Shown in pieces: positions 40,490-49,350 of a stretch of DNA of 64,000 nucleotides (position 1 is the first letter of the stretch; each line of letters opens with the position of its first letter). Both the position numbers and the translations under genes were made by a program. Under the pieces are notes generated by a model. The model was not told the origin of the DNA and ran no database searches. It saw only the letters and a program-made list of their open reading frames with translations. Origin of the DNA: Saprospiraceae bacterium (GTDB taxonomy: Bacteria; Bacteroidota; Bacteroidia; Chitinophagales; Saprospiraceae); the NCBI GenBank assembly GCA_016716335.1, contig JADJWN010000022.1, positions 1 through 64,000 of the forward strand. The letters run 5' to 3'.

Positions 40490-41209
40490 ATGAATATTGC
40501 ATTGATAGGATATGGTAAGATGGGCAGAGCCATTGAAGAAATCGCCACGAGAAGGGGACATTCCGTAGTCTCCCGCATATCCACCGCCAACATACAGGAT
40601 CTCAGGCCGGCTGTCCTGCAGACCGCTGATGTAGCTATTGAATTCACGCGACCGGAGGCAGCACCTGTCAATATAAAGACCTGCATTGAAGCAGGACTGC
40701 CTGTAGTTTCGGGTACTACCGGCTGGAATAATCTGAAAAAGGAGGTAGAAGAATTCTGCCTGGAAAAGAACGGATGCTTTCTGCATGCCTCAAATTTCAG
40801 TATCGGAGTGAATATTTTCTTCGAAATCAACAAGAAACTGGCTTCATTAATGAATAAATATGAGGTGTATGATGTCTCCATTAAAGAGATTCATCACACT
40901 GCAAAAATTGATACTCCCAGCGGTACTGCCATAAGCCTCGCCACGGATATTATCCAGAGACTCGAACGTAAAAAAGTATGGACTATCTCTCCTGTAGAGC
41001 CGAATTCCAGAAGTATTTACATAGAATCCGAACGCAAAGACCCGGCTCCCGGCACACATATGGTAAAGTACAGTTCAGAAATCGATGACATTAAGATTAT
41101 ACACACGGCACACTCCAGAGCCGGATTTGCCCTGGGTGCGGTACTTGCAGCCGAGTGGTTGTCCGGCAAAAAAGGAATATTCAGCATGAGCGATGTTTTA
41201 CAATTCTGA
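40490..41209 (+). CDS. dapB: 4-hydroxy-tetrahydrodipicolinate reductase
   Basis: Catalyses the NAD(P)H-dependent reduction step of lysine and diaminopimelate synthesis. The Rossmann start IALIGYGKMGRAIEE, the substrate region EIHHTAKIDTPSGTAI, and the C-terminal domain with HSRAGFALGAVLAAEWL are typical. At 239 residues it fits the short Bacteroidota form. The ATG at 40490 is chosen because residues before it are hydrophobic and non-conserved. A TATATTTG box at 40460-40467 lies 23 bp upstream. dnaG follows within 18 bp on the same strand. dapF is about 3.5 kb downstream. Confidence 0.95.
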   Translation: MNIALIGYGKMGRAIEEIATRRGHSVVSRISTANIQDLRPAVLQTADVAIEFTRPEAAPVNIKTCIEAGLPVVSGTTGWNNLKKEVEEFCLEKNGCFLHASNFSIGVNIFFEINKKLASLMNKYEVYDVSIKEIHHTAKIDTPSGTAISLATDIIQRLERKKVWTISPVEPNSRSIYIESERKDPAPGTHMVKYSSEIDDIKIIHTAHSRAGFALGAVLAAEWLSGKKGIFSMSDVLQF

Positions 41210-41226
41210 AAATCTGTATTCCGGCC

Positions 41227-43182
41227 TTGATCAGCAATAAATCCATACAGGAAGTCATAAATACGGCAAGGGTTGATGAAGTCATCAGTGATTTCATGAA
41301 TCTCAAACGCCGGGGTGTCAATCTCATAGGCAACTGTCCATTTCATGATGAAAAAACACCCTCCTTCACTGTATCGCCCTCCAAAAATATTTATAAATGT
41401 TTTGGCTGTGGCAAAGGAGGAGATCCCGTAAGATTCATTATGGATCATGAAAACCTCAGTTTTCCGGAGGCTATCCGATATCTGGCCAATAAATACAGAA
41501 TAGAGCTGGAAGAAACCGTACAGACCGAAGAAGATCAGCAGGCCAGACAACTGTCGGATGCTCTTTACATCATCAACGACTTTGCAGCCCAACATTACAG
41601 GCATAATCTTTTTCACACGGATGAAGGCAAAAGTGTAGGTCTCAGCTATTTTAAATCCCAGGGCTTCAGAGAAAACACCATAGAAGAATTTATGCTGGGC
41701 TATGCCAATGGAGAAAAAGATGAGCTGACCAGAAAAGCTATCGAAAAAAAATACAACATAGAGTACCTCAGACTGACCGGACTGACTACCTCTTCAGACA
41801 ATGACTTTTTCAGAAGCAGGGTGATGTTTCCGATACATAATATCAGCGGTAAAATCGTGGCATTTGCCGGGCGTACACTCTCTGCTGACAAAAAAGTACC
41901 CAAGTATATCAATTCGCCTGAATCCGAAATATACAATAAGCGGAAGGTATTGTATGGCCTGTATCAGGCAAAAGAAGCTATCCGAAAAGAGGATGAATGT
42001 ATATTGGTCGAAGGCTACACAGATGTCATTACACTCCATCAGGGTCAAATCAAAAATGTGGTAGCCTCCTCGGGTACCTCACTCACTCCGGATCAAATCA
42101 AGCTCATCAGACGATATACTCAAAATATCAAGATCATCTATGATGGTGACCCCGCCGGTATCAAGGCTGCTTTAAGAGGGCTGGACCTTGTACTCGAATC
42201 AGATATGAACGTACGGTTGGTATTGCTGCCGAATGGCGAAGACCCCGACTCATACCTGGCCAAATCAGGGACAGAAAAATTTAAAGCCTATCTGAAAGAT
42301 CATGAAAAGGATTTTGTTTTTTTCAAGACAGATCTCCTGCTGACAGAGACAGGCAACGACCCGATACGCAAATCCGCCGTGATCAAGGACATAGTGCAGT
42401 CTATCGCCAAAATATCGGATGCGCTCAAACGTACATTCTACATCAGAGAATGTGCTGCCATGCTGAAAATGAATGAAGAAATACTCATTCAGGAAACCAA
42501 TAAGGTGATCAAGGACGACATCAAACGCAAAAAGCTGGATGCCGACCGTCAGAAAATGGAAAAGCCTCAGGATGAAGAGGAATGGATCACTGCCAGACCC
42601 AGACCGGTATCAGAGGAGATCGCCTCTGATCTGGTCAGAAATGATGCCCATCAGGAAAAGGAAATCGCTTCGGTACTCATCAATTTTGGCAATAAATGGT
42701 ATGATGAAAATACCGGTATTACGGTGGCGGCTTTTATCCTGCAGGAGATTGAAGAGTTTCTTGACAAAATAGACATTCCTTTGTACCGGGATATCATAAT
42801 GGAGACCCGCCAGTTGGTAGAAAACAATCTGGAAGTAAGCGAAAAATACTTCACTTCACACCCTTCAGAGGAAATAAGGAAATTTGCCGTAGAATGCCTC
42901 ACTACACCCTACACTTATGCAGATTGGGAAAAAAAATACATCCTCCTGCAGACCCAGAAAATGCCGGAAGAAAACTATATCCGCCAGAGCTACAAAGCAG
43001 TGTTAAGGTTCAAACTGCGCAAAGCCAAAAAGATTATCTCCGAGCTACAGGAATGGCTTGACAGCACCCCGGCTGACGAAAGAGAAACAGAAGAATACAT
43101 ACTCAACCTGAAGGTGATGCAGGAAATCCTTAAGCAACGCAATCTCATTGCTGCCGAACTGGGTACTGTGACCCTCGTATAA
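41227..43182 (+). CDS. dnaG: DNA primase DnaG
   Basis: Makes RNA primers for replication. The N-terminal zinc-binding domain (CPFHDEKTPSFTVSPSKNIYKCFGCGKGGD) is complete, with the C-H-C-C ligands. The TOPRIM region (ILVEGYTDVITLHQGQIKNVVASSGTSLT, then IIYDGDPAGIKAA) holds the Glu and the DxD metal site. The C-terminal 200 residues would contact the helicase. The length of 651 residues is normal. I chose the TTG at 41227 because the reading MISNKSIQEVINTARVDEVI matches the usual DnaG start, whereas a GTG at 41155 overlaps dapB. It is probably co-transcribed with dapB. Confidence 0.95.
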   Translation: MISNKSIQEVINTARVDEVISDFMNLKRRGVNLIGNCPFHDEKTPSFTVSPSKNIYKCFGCGKGGDPVRFIMDHENLSFPEAIRYLANKYRIELEETVQTEEDQQARQLSDALYIINDFAAQHYRHNLFHTDEGKSVGLSYFKSQGFRENTIEEFMLGYANGEKDELTRKAIEKKYNIEYLRLTGLTTSSDNDFFRSRVMFPIHNISGKIVAFAGRTLSADKKVPKYINSPESEIYNKRKVLYGLYQAKEAIRKEDECILVEGYTDVITLHQGQIKNVVASSGTSLTPDQIKLIRRYTQNIKIIYDGDPAGIKAALRGLDLVLESDMNVRLVLLPNGEDPDSYLAKSGTEKFKAYLKDHEKDFVFFKTDLLLTETGNDPIRKSAVIKDIVQSIAKISDALKRTFYIRECAAMLKMNEEILIQETNKVIKDDIKRKKLDADRQKMEKPQDEEEWITARPRPVSEEIASDLVRNDAHQEKEIASVLINFGNKWYDENTGITVAAFILQEIEEFLDKIDIPLYRDIIMETRQLVENNLEVSEKYFTSHPSEEIRKFAVECLTTPYTYADWEKKYILLQTQKMPEENYIRQSYKAVLRFKLRKAKKIISELQEWLDSTPADERETEEYILNLKVMQEILKQRNLIAAELGTVTLV

Positions 43183-43185
43183 AAT

Positions 43186-43767
43186 CTAAATCCATATCAA
43201 TCCCTCCTCAGGATTTCCGATACTCTGTGCCAACCCTTCCTGATATCTCCAACCGGTAAACCAGGCAAGCCAGCTGTCGGCCTGATGCCAGTTTTCAGGA
43301 CTATGTTTAAGGCCTACAGGGCTGTAATCCATTACCCACCGACCAAACTCCTGCAGAGCCTGTGGTGACTTTTTATCATAAACGGCTTTTGCGAGCTTCA
43401 GCTCCTCTGCTACGGCAGCCGGATACACTTCAAAAAACCGGACACCGGGTTCGCTGAGGAGATTTTTCAGCTGCATGGCTCTTGCCGTGAGCCCTCCGAG
43501 AAACATAGGAGACATAGCACGACAGATGCGGTCACATTCTCTGTACATGAAGTCACTGCTAAGTCCGGTGTAGGCTCCCGGCAAACTCAGAGGAGCATCT
43601 ATGAAAACCTGAGAAGGACGATATCGCCCTATAATCCCATTGATAAAAAGATCGGCATCTTCCTTGGCCCGGGACTGAAAAAAGTGCAAGTGCCCATCAA
43701 GCTCCATGCAAATCACCGTGTTGCCGGTAGTCTTTGCACCAAAATCAATTCCTGCAAACCGGGTCAT
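43186..43767 (-). CDS. DUF429 protein, predicted RNase H-like
   Basis: A 193-residue protein. The N-terminus TRFAGIDFGAKTTGNTVICM carries a first Asp, followed by QVFIDAPLSLPG and YRECDRICRAMSP, then FEVYPAAVAEELK. These are the positions of the DUF429 family, which is predicted to adopt an RNase H-like fold. The function in cells is unknown to me. The ATG at 43767 overlaps the stop of the SDR gene by 4 bp (ATGA), so the two are translationally coupled. An alternative start 18 codons upstream lies inside the SDR gene and is less likely. Confidence 0.8.
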   Translation of the reverse strand: MTRFAGIDFGAKTTGNTVICMELDGHLHFFQSRAKEDADLFINGIIGRYRPSQVFIDAPLSLPGAYTGLSSDFMYRECDRICRAMSPMFLGGLTARAMQLKNLLSEPGVRFFEVYPAAVAEELKLAKAVYDKKSPQALQEFGRWVMDYSPVGLKHSPENWHQADSWLAWFTGWRYQEGLAQSIGNPEEGLIWI

Positions 43768-44462
43768 AACCTCAAGGATGACAAGCCACCATCCATATGA
43801 ATTATCTGCCCGGTGATCCATGAGGCATCCTCAGAAAGTAAAAACGAAGCAAGAGCGGCTATTTCTGAGGGGTTACCTATCTTTTTTAAAGGATGTCTGC
43901 CGGCAGCTCCTTCTTTTTTCTCCGGTGAAGAAAGCAGTCTCTCCGCCAGCGGGGTATCAGTAAGCGAAGGAGCAATACAATTCACCCGTATCCTGGGTGC
44001 CAGCTCTGCAGCGAGAGACCTTGTCAATCCTTCCACTGCACCCTTGGCCATCGCAATAGAACTGTGAAAAGGCATACCCTGCTGTACTGCCACCGTGCTG
44101 AACAGTACTATTCCGGGGGTAAAACTGCTGTTTTTCAAAAACGGAAGTGTATGCCTCAAAACCCTTACGGCACCAAGGACATTGACCTGAAACTCCTCCA
44201 GAATCTGGGTATCACTTACAGACTTAAATGGCTTGAGATTGATTGTACCCGGACAATATACCATCCCATCGAGTACTTCCGGCAATTGCAAGCTACCCAT
44301 ATCATCACTGACAATATCCATTGTCCGGAATTGTACACCCGGTAAAGCAAAATCCGGAGCATGCCTTGCTAATGCATAAACATTATGGCCTTGCGATGAG
44401 AGATTTTCGACCACAGCCCTGCCGATACCTTTGGTTCCACCAACGATGAGAAAATTTTTCAT
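43764..44462 (-). CDS. Short-chain dehydrogenase/reductase without the usual catalytic Tyr
   Basis: A 232-residue Rossmann protein with a typical NAD(P)-binding loop (FLIVGGTKGIGRAVVENL) and C-terminal substrate region (SWITGQIIHMDGGLS). The usual Ser-Tyr-x3-Lys active site is odd: the Ser lies in LFSTVAV, and the Lys in AMAKGAVEGLTRSLAAEL, but four residues before that Lys is an Ile (FHSSIAMAKG), where nearly all SDRs have Tyr. It may act by another residue or be a non-catalytic relative. The coupled DUF429 gene follows with a 4-bp overlap. It is divergent from dapF across a gap of 283 bp. Confidence 0.85.
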   Translation of the reverse strand: MKNFLIVGGTKGIGRAVVENLSSQGHNVYALARHAPDFALPGVQFRTMDIVSDDMGSLQLPEVLDGMVYCPGTINLKPFKSVSDTQILEEFQVNVLGAVRVLRHTLPFLKNSSFTPGIVLFSTVAVQQGMPFHSSIAMAKGAVEGLTRSLAAELAPRIRVNCIAPSLTDTPLAERLLSSPEKKEGAAGRHPLKKIGNPSEIAALASFLLSEDASWITGQIIHMDGGLSSLRL

Positions 44463-44689
44463 GATATAGATTTAAAACCGGCAAGAAACAACCTTCGCAT
44501 TCAGATGTTCAAATCAAGAGACTTAATTTCATATGCATTCACTCACAGGAAAATCTAAAGTGGAATGAAAAGCTGGGGTTAAGAAAATATAATATCCCTG
44601 ATTTAACTAAAAGTTTCTTAATGAGAAAATATTGTCCAACTGTCATGTATTAACCCCAACAAAGCACCGGATTAATTGATAACGGTAAT

Positions 44690-44722
44690 TTGGAAATTCT
44701 CCCATTATTCCGTGTAATTTTG
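44690..44722 (+). promoter_or_regulatory. Promoter for dapF
   Basis: TTG at 44690-44692 and TAATTTTG at 44715-44722 are separated by 22 bp. The ATG lies 23 bp past the minus-7 box. Confidence 0.5.
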
Positions 44723-44745
44723 ACCCACAATATAGACAGACTGAA

Positions 44746-45540
44746 ATGACCATTCCTTTTATCAAATATCAGGGCACCGGCAATGATTTCATTATGATAG
44801 ACCAGAGAACCCAACGTTATCTGGAGATTTCGGACCGGCAAAGCATCGAATTTTTATGCCACCGGAGATTTGGTATCGGGGCGGATGGACTTATTTTGCT
44901 GGAGCAAAGTGAAAAATATGATTTCAGGATGGTTTATTTCAATGCGGATGGACGACAAAGTACCATGTGCGGTAACGGCGGCAGATGTATCGTACATTTT
45001 GCACATAGCCTCGGGATAGAACGGGATATCTATCATTTTGAAGCGATAGACGGCCTCCATGAAGCCTGTATGATTGCAGGTATGGAAAACGGAGTCAGAC
45101 TGAAAATGAATGATGTCACGACGATAAAAAGACTGAAAGAGAATGAATTTGAACTCAATACCGGATCTCCGCATTTCGTGAGATTTGTGCAGGAAATACC
45201 GGGAAATGTGGATGCAGAAGGCCGTGAGGTCAGATATGCCCCGCAATATGCCGAAGCAGGGATAAATGTCAATTTTGCGGTTATTTCAGACCATGAACTC
45301 CATGCAGCCACTTATGAAAGAGGAGTCGAAGCCGAAACGTTGTCATGTGGCACCGGAGTAACAGCGGTGGCACTTGCGGCTCGTCTCTATAATCACGGGA
45401 CACCCTCTCCGGTCAGGGTGAAAACTAAGGGTGGAGATTTGTGGGTGGAGTTTGAATCAAAAGACGGAAATTTTAGCAATATCTGGCTATCGGGTCCGGC
45501 CACTCCGGTGTTTACCGGTGAAATAAGATTGGGACAATAA
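44746..45540 (+). CDS. dapF: Diaminopimelate epimerase
   Basis: Converts LL- to meso-diaminopimelate for lysine and peptidoglycan. The start MTIPFIKYQGTGNDFIMID is characteristic. The two catalytic cysteines lie in TMCGNGGRCIVHFA and TLSCGTGVTAVALAA. The length of 264 residues is normal. It has its own promoter and no operon partner downstream until the small DUF3467 gene 90 bp away. It is the second lysine/diaminopimelate gene of the window, after dapB. Confidence 0.96.
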   Translation: MTIPFIKYQGTGNDFIMIDQRTQRYLEISDRQSIEFLCHRRFGIGADGLILLEQSEKYDFRMVYFNADGRQSTMCGNGGRCIVHFAHSLGIERDIYHFEAIDGLHEACMIAGMENGVRLKMNDVTTIKRLKENEFELNTGSPHFVRFVQEIPGNVDAEGREVRYAPQYAEAGINVNFAVISDHELHAATYERGVEAETLSCGTGVTAVALAARLYNHGTPSPVRVKTKGGDLWVEFESKDGNFSNIWLSGPATPVFTGEIRLGQ

Positions 45541-45630
45541 GCTGTTCATCAAATTACGAAAGTATGCATTCAACAATTAAGCCTTTCTTTTTGTATTAGT
45601 AGAAGGTAATTTTTTTTAAAACCACCATAC

Positions 45631-45942
45631 ATGGATAATAAAATCAATCAAAACCAGATCAATATCGAGCTTTCGGAGGAAGTTGCGGAGGGCATTTACA
45701 GCAATCTTGCCATCATATCTCATTCTCATTCAGAGTTTGTAGTGGACTTTGTAAGATTAGTACCCAATGTACCTAAAGCTAAAGTAAAATCCAGGATTAT
45801 CCTCACTCCGCAGCATGCCAAGCGTCTGATGAAAGCGATGATGGATAATATAAAGAGGTATGAGGCTCAATTCGGCATCATTGAAGATCCCGAAGCAGGG
45901 CAGATGCCTCCCATGAATTTTACGCCTACGGCACAGGCTTAG
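45631..45942 (+). CDS. DUF3467 small protein
   Basis: A 103-residue protein with the DUF3467 core EGIYSNLAIISHSHSEFVVDFVRLVPNVPKAKVKSRIILTPQHAKRLMKAMMDNIKRYEAQFG, which is widespread in bacteria and of unknown function. It is soluble, with a beta-hairpin and a C-terminal helix. The ATG at 45631 is well placed. In other Bacteroidota it is often found near RNA polymerase genes; here it lies between dapF and pssA, so its position gives no clue. Confidence 0.85.
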   Translation: MDNKINQNQINIELSEEVAEGIYSNLAIISHSHSEFVVDFVRLVPNVPKAKVKSRIILTPQHAKRLMKAMMDNIKRYEAQFGIIEDPEAGQMPPMNFTPTAQA

Positions 45943-46074
45943 TGCCAACGGATGGTTTATCCTGAAACAGCCAGATTTTCTGAAGTAAGAAAGGATGGAT
46001 TTTTCACTCATACTTTAGGCAGTGAGCATCACAATATATGAGGTATATTCATATATTTGTGGCAAATTTTACAC

Positions 46075-46770
46075 GTGCTGCGCATTTTACCTACGATACT
46101 TACTCTGGCAAACCTGGTTTGCGGTTTTATAGCCATCCAGCAGGGCGACCTTTATGTCAGCTCTCTGTTGATTTTGGTCAGTTTTGTATTTGACGGATTT
46201 GACGGGTATGCTGCACGTAAACTGCATGCGGTCAGTGATATGGGTAAGCAATTAGACTCACTGGCTGATATGGTATCCTTCGGTGCTGCACCTGCGTACC
46301 TTTATTACTTACTGGCACCAAGTGATCATTTTCTGGTAGTGGCAGCACCCTGCCTTATCGTTATTGCAGGAGCCATCCGTCTGGCAAAATTCAATGTGAC
46401 ACCCTCCAAAGGGTACTTCATGGGTTTGCCCATACCGGCTAATGCGCTTTTTTACCTTGGCATTATTCTTTCGATAGAGATGGATTACGGCATATTACCC
46501 GAATTGTACAATAATCCTGTAGTGTATGCCCTAACACCGGTGGTCATGAGTGGTCTGATGGTAAGTTTCAACATACGGATGTTTTCGACCAAAACATTGA
46601 GTGAGCGCTTTGTGGAAAACAAATTTCAGATTGTAATTTTTCTGATTTTTCTGCTCATGGCATATCTGTACAAGTTTGCCGCTTTCAGCTATATCGTAGT
46701 GGTATATGTCATTTTATCCATTGTGTATTCCATCACATTTAAGGAAGAAACGCAAACCACCACCGGGTAA
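46075..46770 (+). CDS. pssA: CDP-diacylglycerol-serine O-phosphatidyltransferase
   Basis: Makes phosphatidylserine, the precursor of phosphatidylethanolamine, in the inner membrane. The CDP-alcohol phosphatidyltransferase motif is seen as DGFDGYAARKLHAVSDMGKQLDSLADMVSFG (D-G-x2-A-R-x8-G-x3-D-x3-D). About seven membrane helices follow. The frame opens at a TTG at 46057, but that TTG is the last part of a promoter-like TATATTTG box (46052-46059). I therefore prefer the GTG at 46075, which gives LRILPTILTLANLVCG, a usual N-terminus for this family, at 231 residues. The psd and cdsA genes lie within 5 kb. Confidence 0.9.
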   Translation: MLRILPTILTLANLVCGFIAIQQGDLYVSSLLILVSFVFDGFDGYAARKLHAVSDMGKQLDSLADMVSFGAAPAYLYYLLAPSDHFLVVAAPCLIVIAGAIRLAKFNVTPSKGYFMGLPIPANALFYLGIILSIEMDYGILPELYNNPVVYALTPVVMSGLMVSFNIRMFSTKTLSERFVENKFQIVIFLIFLLMAYLYKFAAFSYIVVVYVILSIVYSITFKEETQTTTG

Positions 46771-46808
46771 TAACTGTTAAAAAAAAAAAAACTTAATCAG
46801 AAAATCTT

Positions 46809-47156
46809 ATGGCTATTATAATAACGGACGAATGTATCAACTGCGGAGCCTGTGAACCCGAGTGTCCGAACAATGCAATCTATGAAGGTGGAGTGGAATG
46901 GTCTATGAAAGACGGAACCAATCTAAGCGGAAAATACACCCTCGAAAACGGTCAGGAAGTGGACGTGAACAGTAAACAGAAGCCCATCATCAATGAATAC
47001 TACTACATTGTTCCTGATAAATGTACGGAATGTGTGGGCTTTCATGAAGAGCCTCAATGTGCCGCAGTTTGTCCCGTAGATTGCTGTGTACCCGATCCTG
47101 ACAGGGTAGAAAGTAAGGAGGAGTTATTGGCAAGAAAAGAAAGGCTGCATTTATAG
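46809..47156 (+). CDS. 4Fe-4S ferredoxin
   Basis: A 115-residue electron carrier with two CxxCxxCxxxC-type clusters. The first is CINCGACEPECPNNAI. The second is CTECVGFHEEPQCAAVCPVDC, with a longer first loop as in the YfhL/Fdx family found in Bacteroidota. The central segment between the clusters is an insert of about 45 residues. The partner enzyme is unknown. It lies 38 bp after pssA, separated by a run of As, and converges on udk. Confidence 0.92.
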   Translation: MAIIITDECINCGACEPECPNNAIYEGGVEWSMKDGTNLSGKYTLENGQEVDVNSKQKPIINEYYYIVPDKCTECVGFHEEPQCAAVCPVDCCVPDPDRVESKEELLARKERLHL

Positions 47157-47172
47157 GCAGAAATCAGAGAAC

Positions 47173-47832
47173 TTACGGATTCATCAATTCGACGGAGTGT
47201 ATTTCCTTCAGTTTCTTTTCCAGATAAGCTATGACCATTTCCTTGCCGGTCTGATAAGATTTATTGTTATTGATCACAATATCCACCTTATTGAAAAATG
47301 GCATGATATACGCTTCAAATGAAGGAAGTACATGATGCTCATATCTGTATAGCACATCCTCCAGCGGATAATTTCTCTCCACCCTGTCTCTTTTGATACG
47401 GCGGATAATTTTTTGGGTATCGGTGGCATGGATCAGGATCTTGAGGTCCAGCAGTTCAAAAACCCGTTGATTCTGAAAAACGAAGAGACCTTCCACAATG
47501 ATAATAGGTGCCGGTCTGAAGGTGAGCAGTTTTTCTTCTTTATGTTCATTGTTGAAAGTGTACTCCAGCCTCTCCACTATCATGCCGTTGGTCAGCTTTA
47601 CCAGATCGAAATAAAACTCATCCTGCTCAATGGAATCCGGGAGATCAAAATTTTTTATACCGTTTTCATCCTCTGCCTGCTTATCCCGGGGTTTGTAGTA
47701 GTCATCCTGCGAAAGAAAACATACATCGGCTTCTCCGAAATACTGTTTCAGATCTTTGATAAATGATGTTTTCCCCGAACCACTACCTCCGGAAATACCG
47801 ATGATGTAAGAATTCGAATTTTTCAGGCTCAT
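47173..47832 (-). CDS. udk: Uridine kinase
   Basis: Phosphorylates uridine and cytidine to the monophosphates, with GTP or ATP, in pyrimidine salvage. The Walker A loop is GISGGSGSGKTSF, the base region has SQDDYYKPRDKQ, and the sequence IIIVEGLFVF and IKRDRVERNYPLEDVLYRYEHHVLP are typical of the family. The length of 219 residues is normal. The gene is divergent from a nucleoside permease that starts about 90 bp away. That pairing suggests a shared uptake and phosphorylation function for nucleosides. Confidence 0.93.
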   Translation of the reverse strand: MSLKNSNSYIIGISGGSGSGKTSFIKDLKQYFGEADVCFLSQDDYYKPRDKQAEDENGIKNFDLPDSIEQDEFYFDLVKLTNGMIVERLEYTFNNEHKEEKLLTFRPAPIIIVEGLFVFQNQRVFELLDLKILIHATDTQKIIRRIKRDRVERNYPLEDVLYRYEHHVLPSFEAYIMPFFNKVDIVINNNKSYQTGKEMVIAYLEKKLKEIHSVELMNP

Positions 47833-47920
47833 AAAATCAGATGAAATTGAATATTAATTCTATTTTTCGCACAAATTAAAGATAAAACAGCCACTTTTCT
47901 AAACATTTGATTTGAAAAAT

Positions 47921-49216
47921 ATGGACTTGCTTACCGGAATCCTGCATGGTGTCTTGGGAATGGTCACCCTGATATTGATAGCCTGGCTTTTCAGCCATAA
48001 CCGAAAAGCAATCAACTGGAAAACGGTGAGCATTGGTCTCGGAGCTCAGATCCTGCTGGCTGTCGGAGTATTAAAAATATCATTCGTCAAAGCCATTTTC
48101 GAATTTACAGGCAGTCTATTTGTGCTTATACTGGATTTTACCAAGGCGGGCAGTGAGTTTTTGCTCGGCGGCATGATGAATGTGGAAAGTTTCGGATTTA
48201 TATTTTTATTTCAGGTAATTCCTACCATCATATTCTTTTCAGCACTCACTTCATTGCTCTTTTATCTGGGAGTGATACAGATCGTGGTAAAAGGATTTGC
48301 CATGGTATTTACCCGCTTGCTGGGTATTTCGGGAGCAGAAAGCTTATCGGTGGCCGGAAATATTTTCCTGGGACAGACCGAAGCTCCATTACTGATCAAA
48401 GCATACTTGGAGCGGATGAACAAGTCGGAAATGCTGCTGGTCATGGTCGGGGGGATGGCCACAGTGGCAGGAGCTGTGCTGGCGGCCTATATCAGCTTTC
48501 TGGGTGGGGACGACCCTGTGCAGAGACTGGAGTTTGCCAAGCATCTGCTGGCAGCATCTGTCATGGCTGCTCCCGGGGCCATAGTGATATCCAAGATATT
48601 ATACCCTCAGACTGAGCCTGTAAACACCAATGTGGAGGTATCATCAGACCGAATTGGCTCCAATATCCTGGATGCTATATCCAACGGTACTACCGAAGGT
48701 CTAAAACTGGCAGCCAATGTGGCGGCCATGCTGCTCGTCTTCATAGCATTCATAGCCATGATCAATCATATATTGGGTAAAGTGGGTGAATATACCACTC
48801 TGAATGATTTTATTGCTGCCTACACTCCTTACACTAAGCTGTCGATAGAGACCATTCTGGGATTTATATTTTCACCTGTGATGTGGATAATCGGAGTAGC
48901 AGCAGAGGATATGATGCTGATGGGTCAGTTGCTGGGAATAAAACTGGCCGCCAGCGAATTTGTGGGTTATGTACAACTGGCAGACCTCAAAAATATGGAA
49001 AATGCGGTACACCTGAGCCAGCAAAAATCTATTATCATGGCAACCTACATGCTTTGCGGTTTTGCCAATTTTGCCAGTATAGGCATTCAAATCGGAGGTA
49101 TTGGTTCGCTGGCTCCCGGACAAAGAAAAACACTTTCTGAATTTGGCATGAGAGCAGTATTGGGTGGTACTTTAGCATCCCTTCTTTCGGCCACTATTGT
49201 AGGAGTATTGTATTGA
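47921..49216 (+). CDS. NupC-type nucleoside permease
   Basis: An inner-membrane concentrative nucleoside transporter of the CNT family with about 431 residues and roughly ten helices. Recognisable positions are ESLSVAGNIFLGQTEAPLLIKAYL, MATVAGAVLAAYISFLG, and ANVAAMLLVFIAFIAMIN, with the nucleoside-binding GQTEAP motif. Transport is driven by a proton or sodium gradient; which one is not clear from the sequence. I chose the ATG at 47921; a TTG three codons upstream is possible. It is divergent from udk. Confidence 0.92.
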   Translation: MDLLTGILHGVLGMVTLILIAWLFSHNRKAINWKTVSIGLGAQILLAVGVLKISFVKAIFEFTGSLFVLILDFTKAGSEFLLGGMMNVESFGFIFLFQVIPTIIFFSALTSLLFYLGVIQIVVKGFAMVFTRLLGISGAESLSVAGNIFLGQTEAPLLIKAYLERMNKSEMLLVMVGGMATVAGAVLAAYISFLGGDDPVQRLEFAKHLLAASVMAAPGAIVISKILYPQTEPVNTNVEVSSDRIGSNILDAISNGTTEGLKLAANVAAMLLVFIAFIAMINHILGKVGEYTTLNDFIAAYTPYTKLSIETILGFIFSPVMWIIGVAAEDMMLMGQLLGIKLAASEFVGYVQLADLKNMENAVHLSQQKSIIMATYMLCGFANFASIGIQIGGIGSLAPGQRKTLSEFGMRAVLGGTLASLLSATIVGVLY

Positions 49217-49350
49217 TAGGCCTATTTATCAGTGTAATCCATGTACTTGAGCATTAATCGCAGATAAGGCCCTGATTTTTAATAATGATTTTTTATCACT
49301 ATTAAGACCCATATATTTTGTACGCCGACCGTTTCAGCTATTTTCACAAA

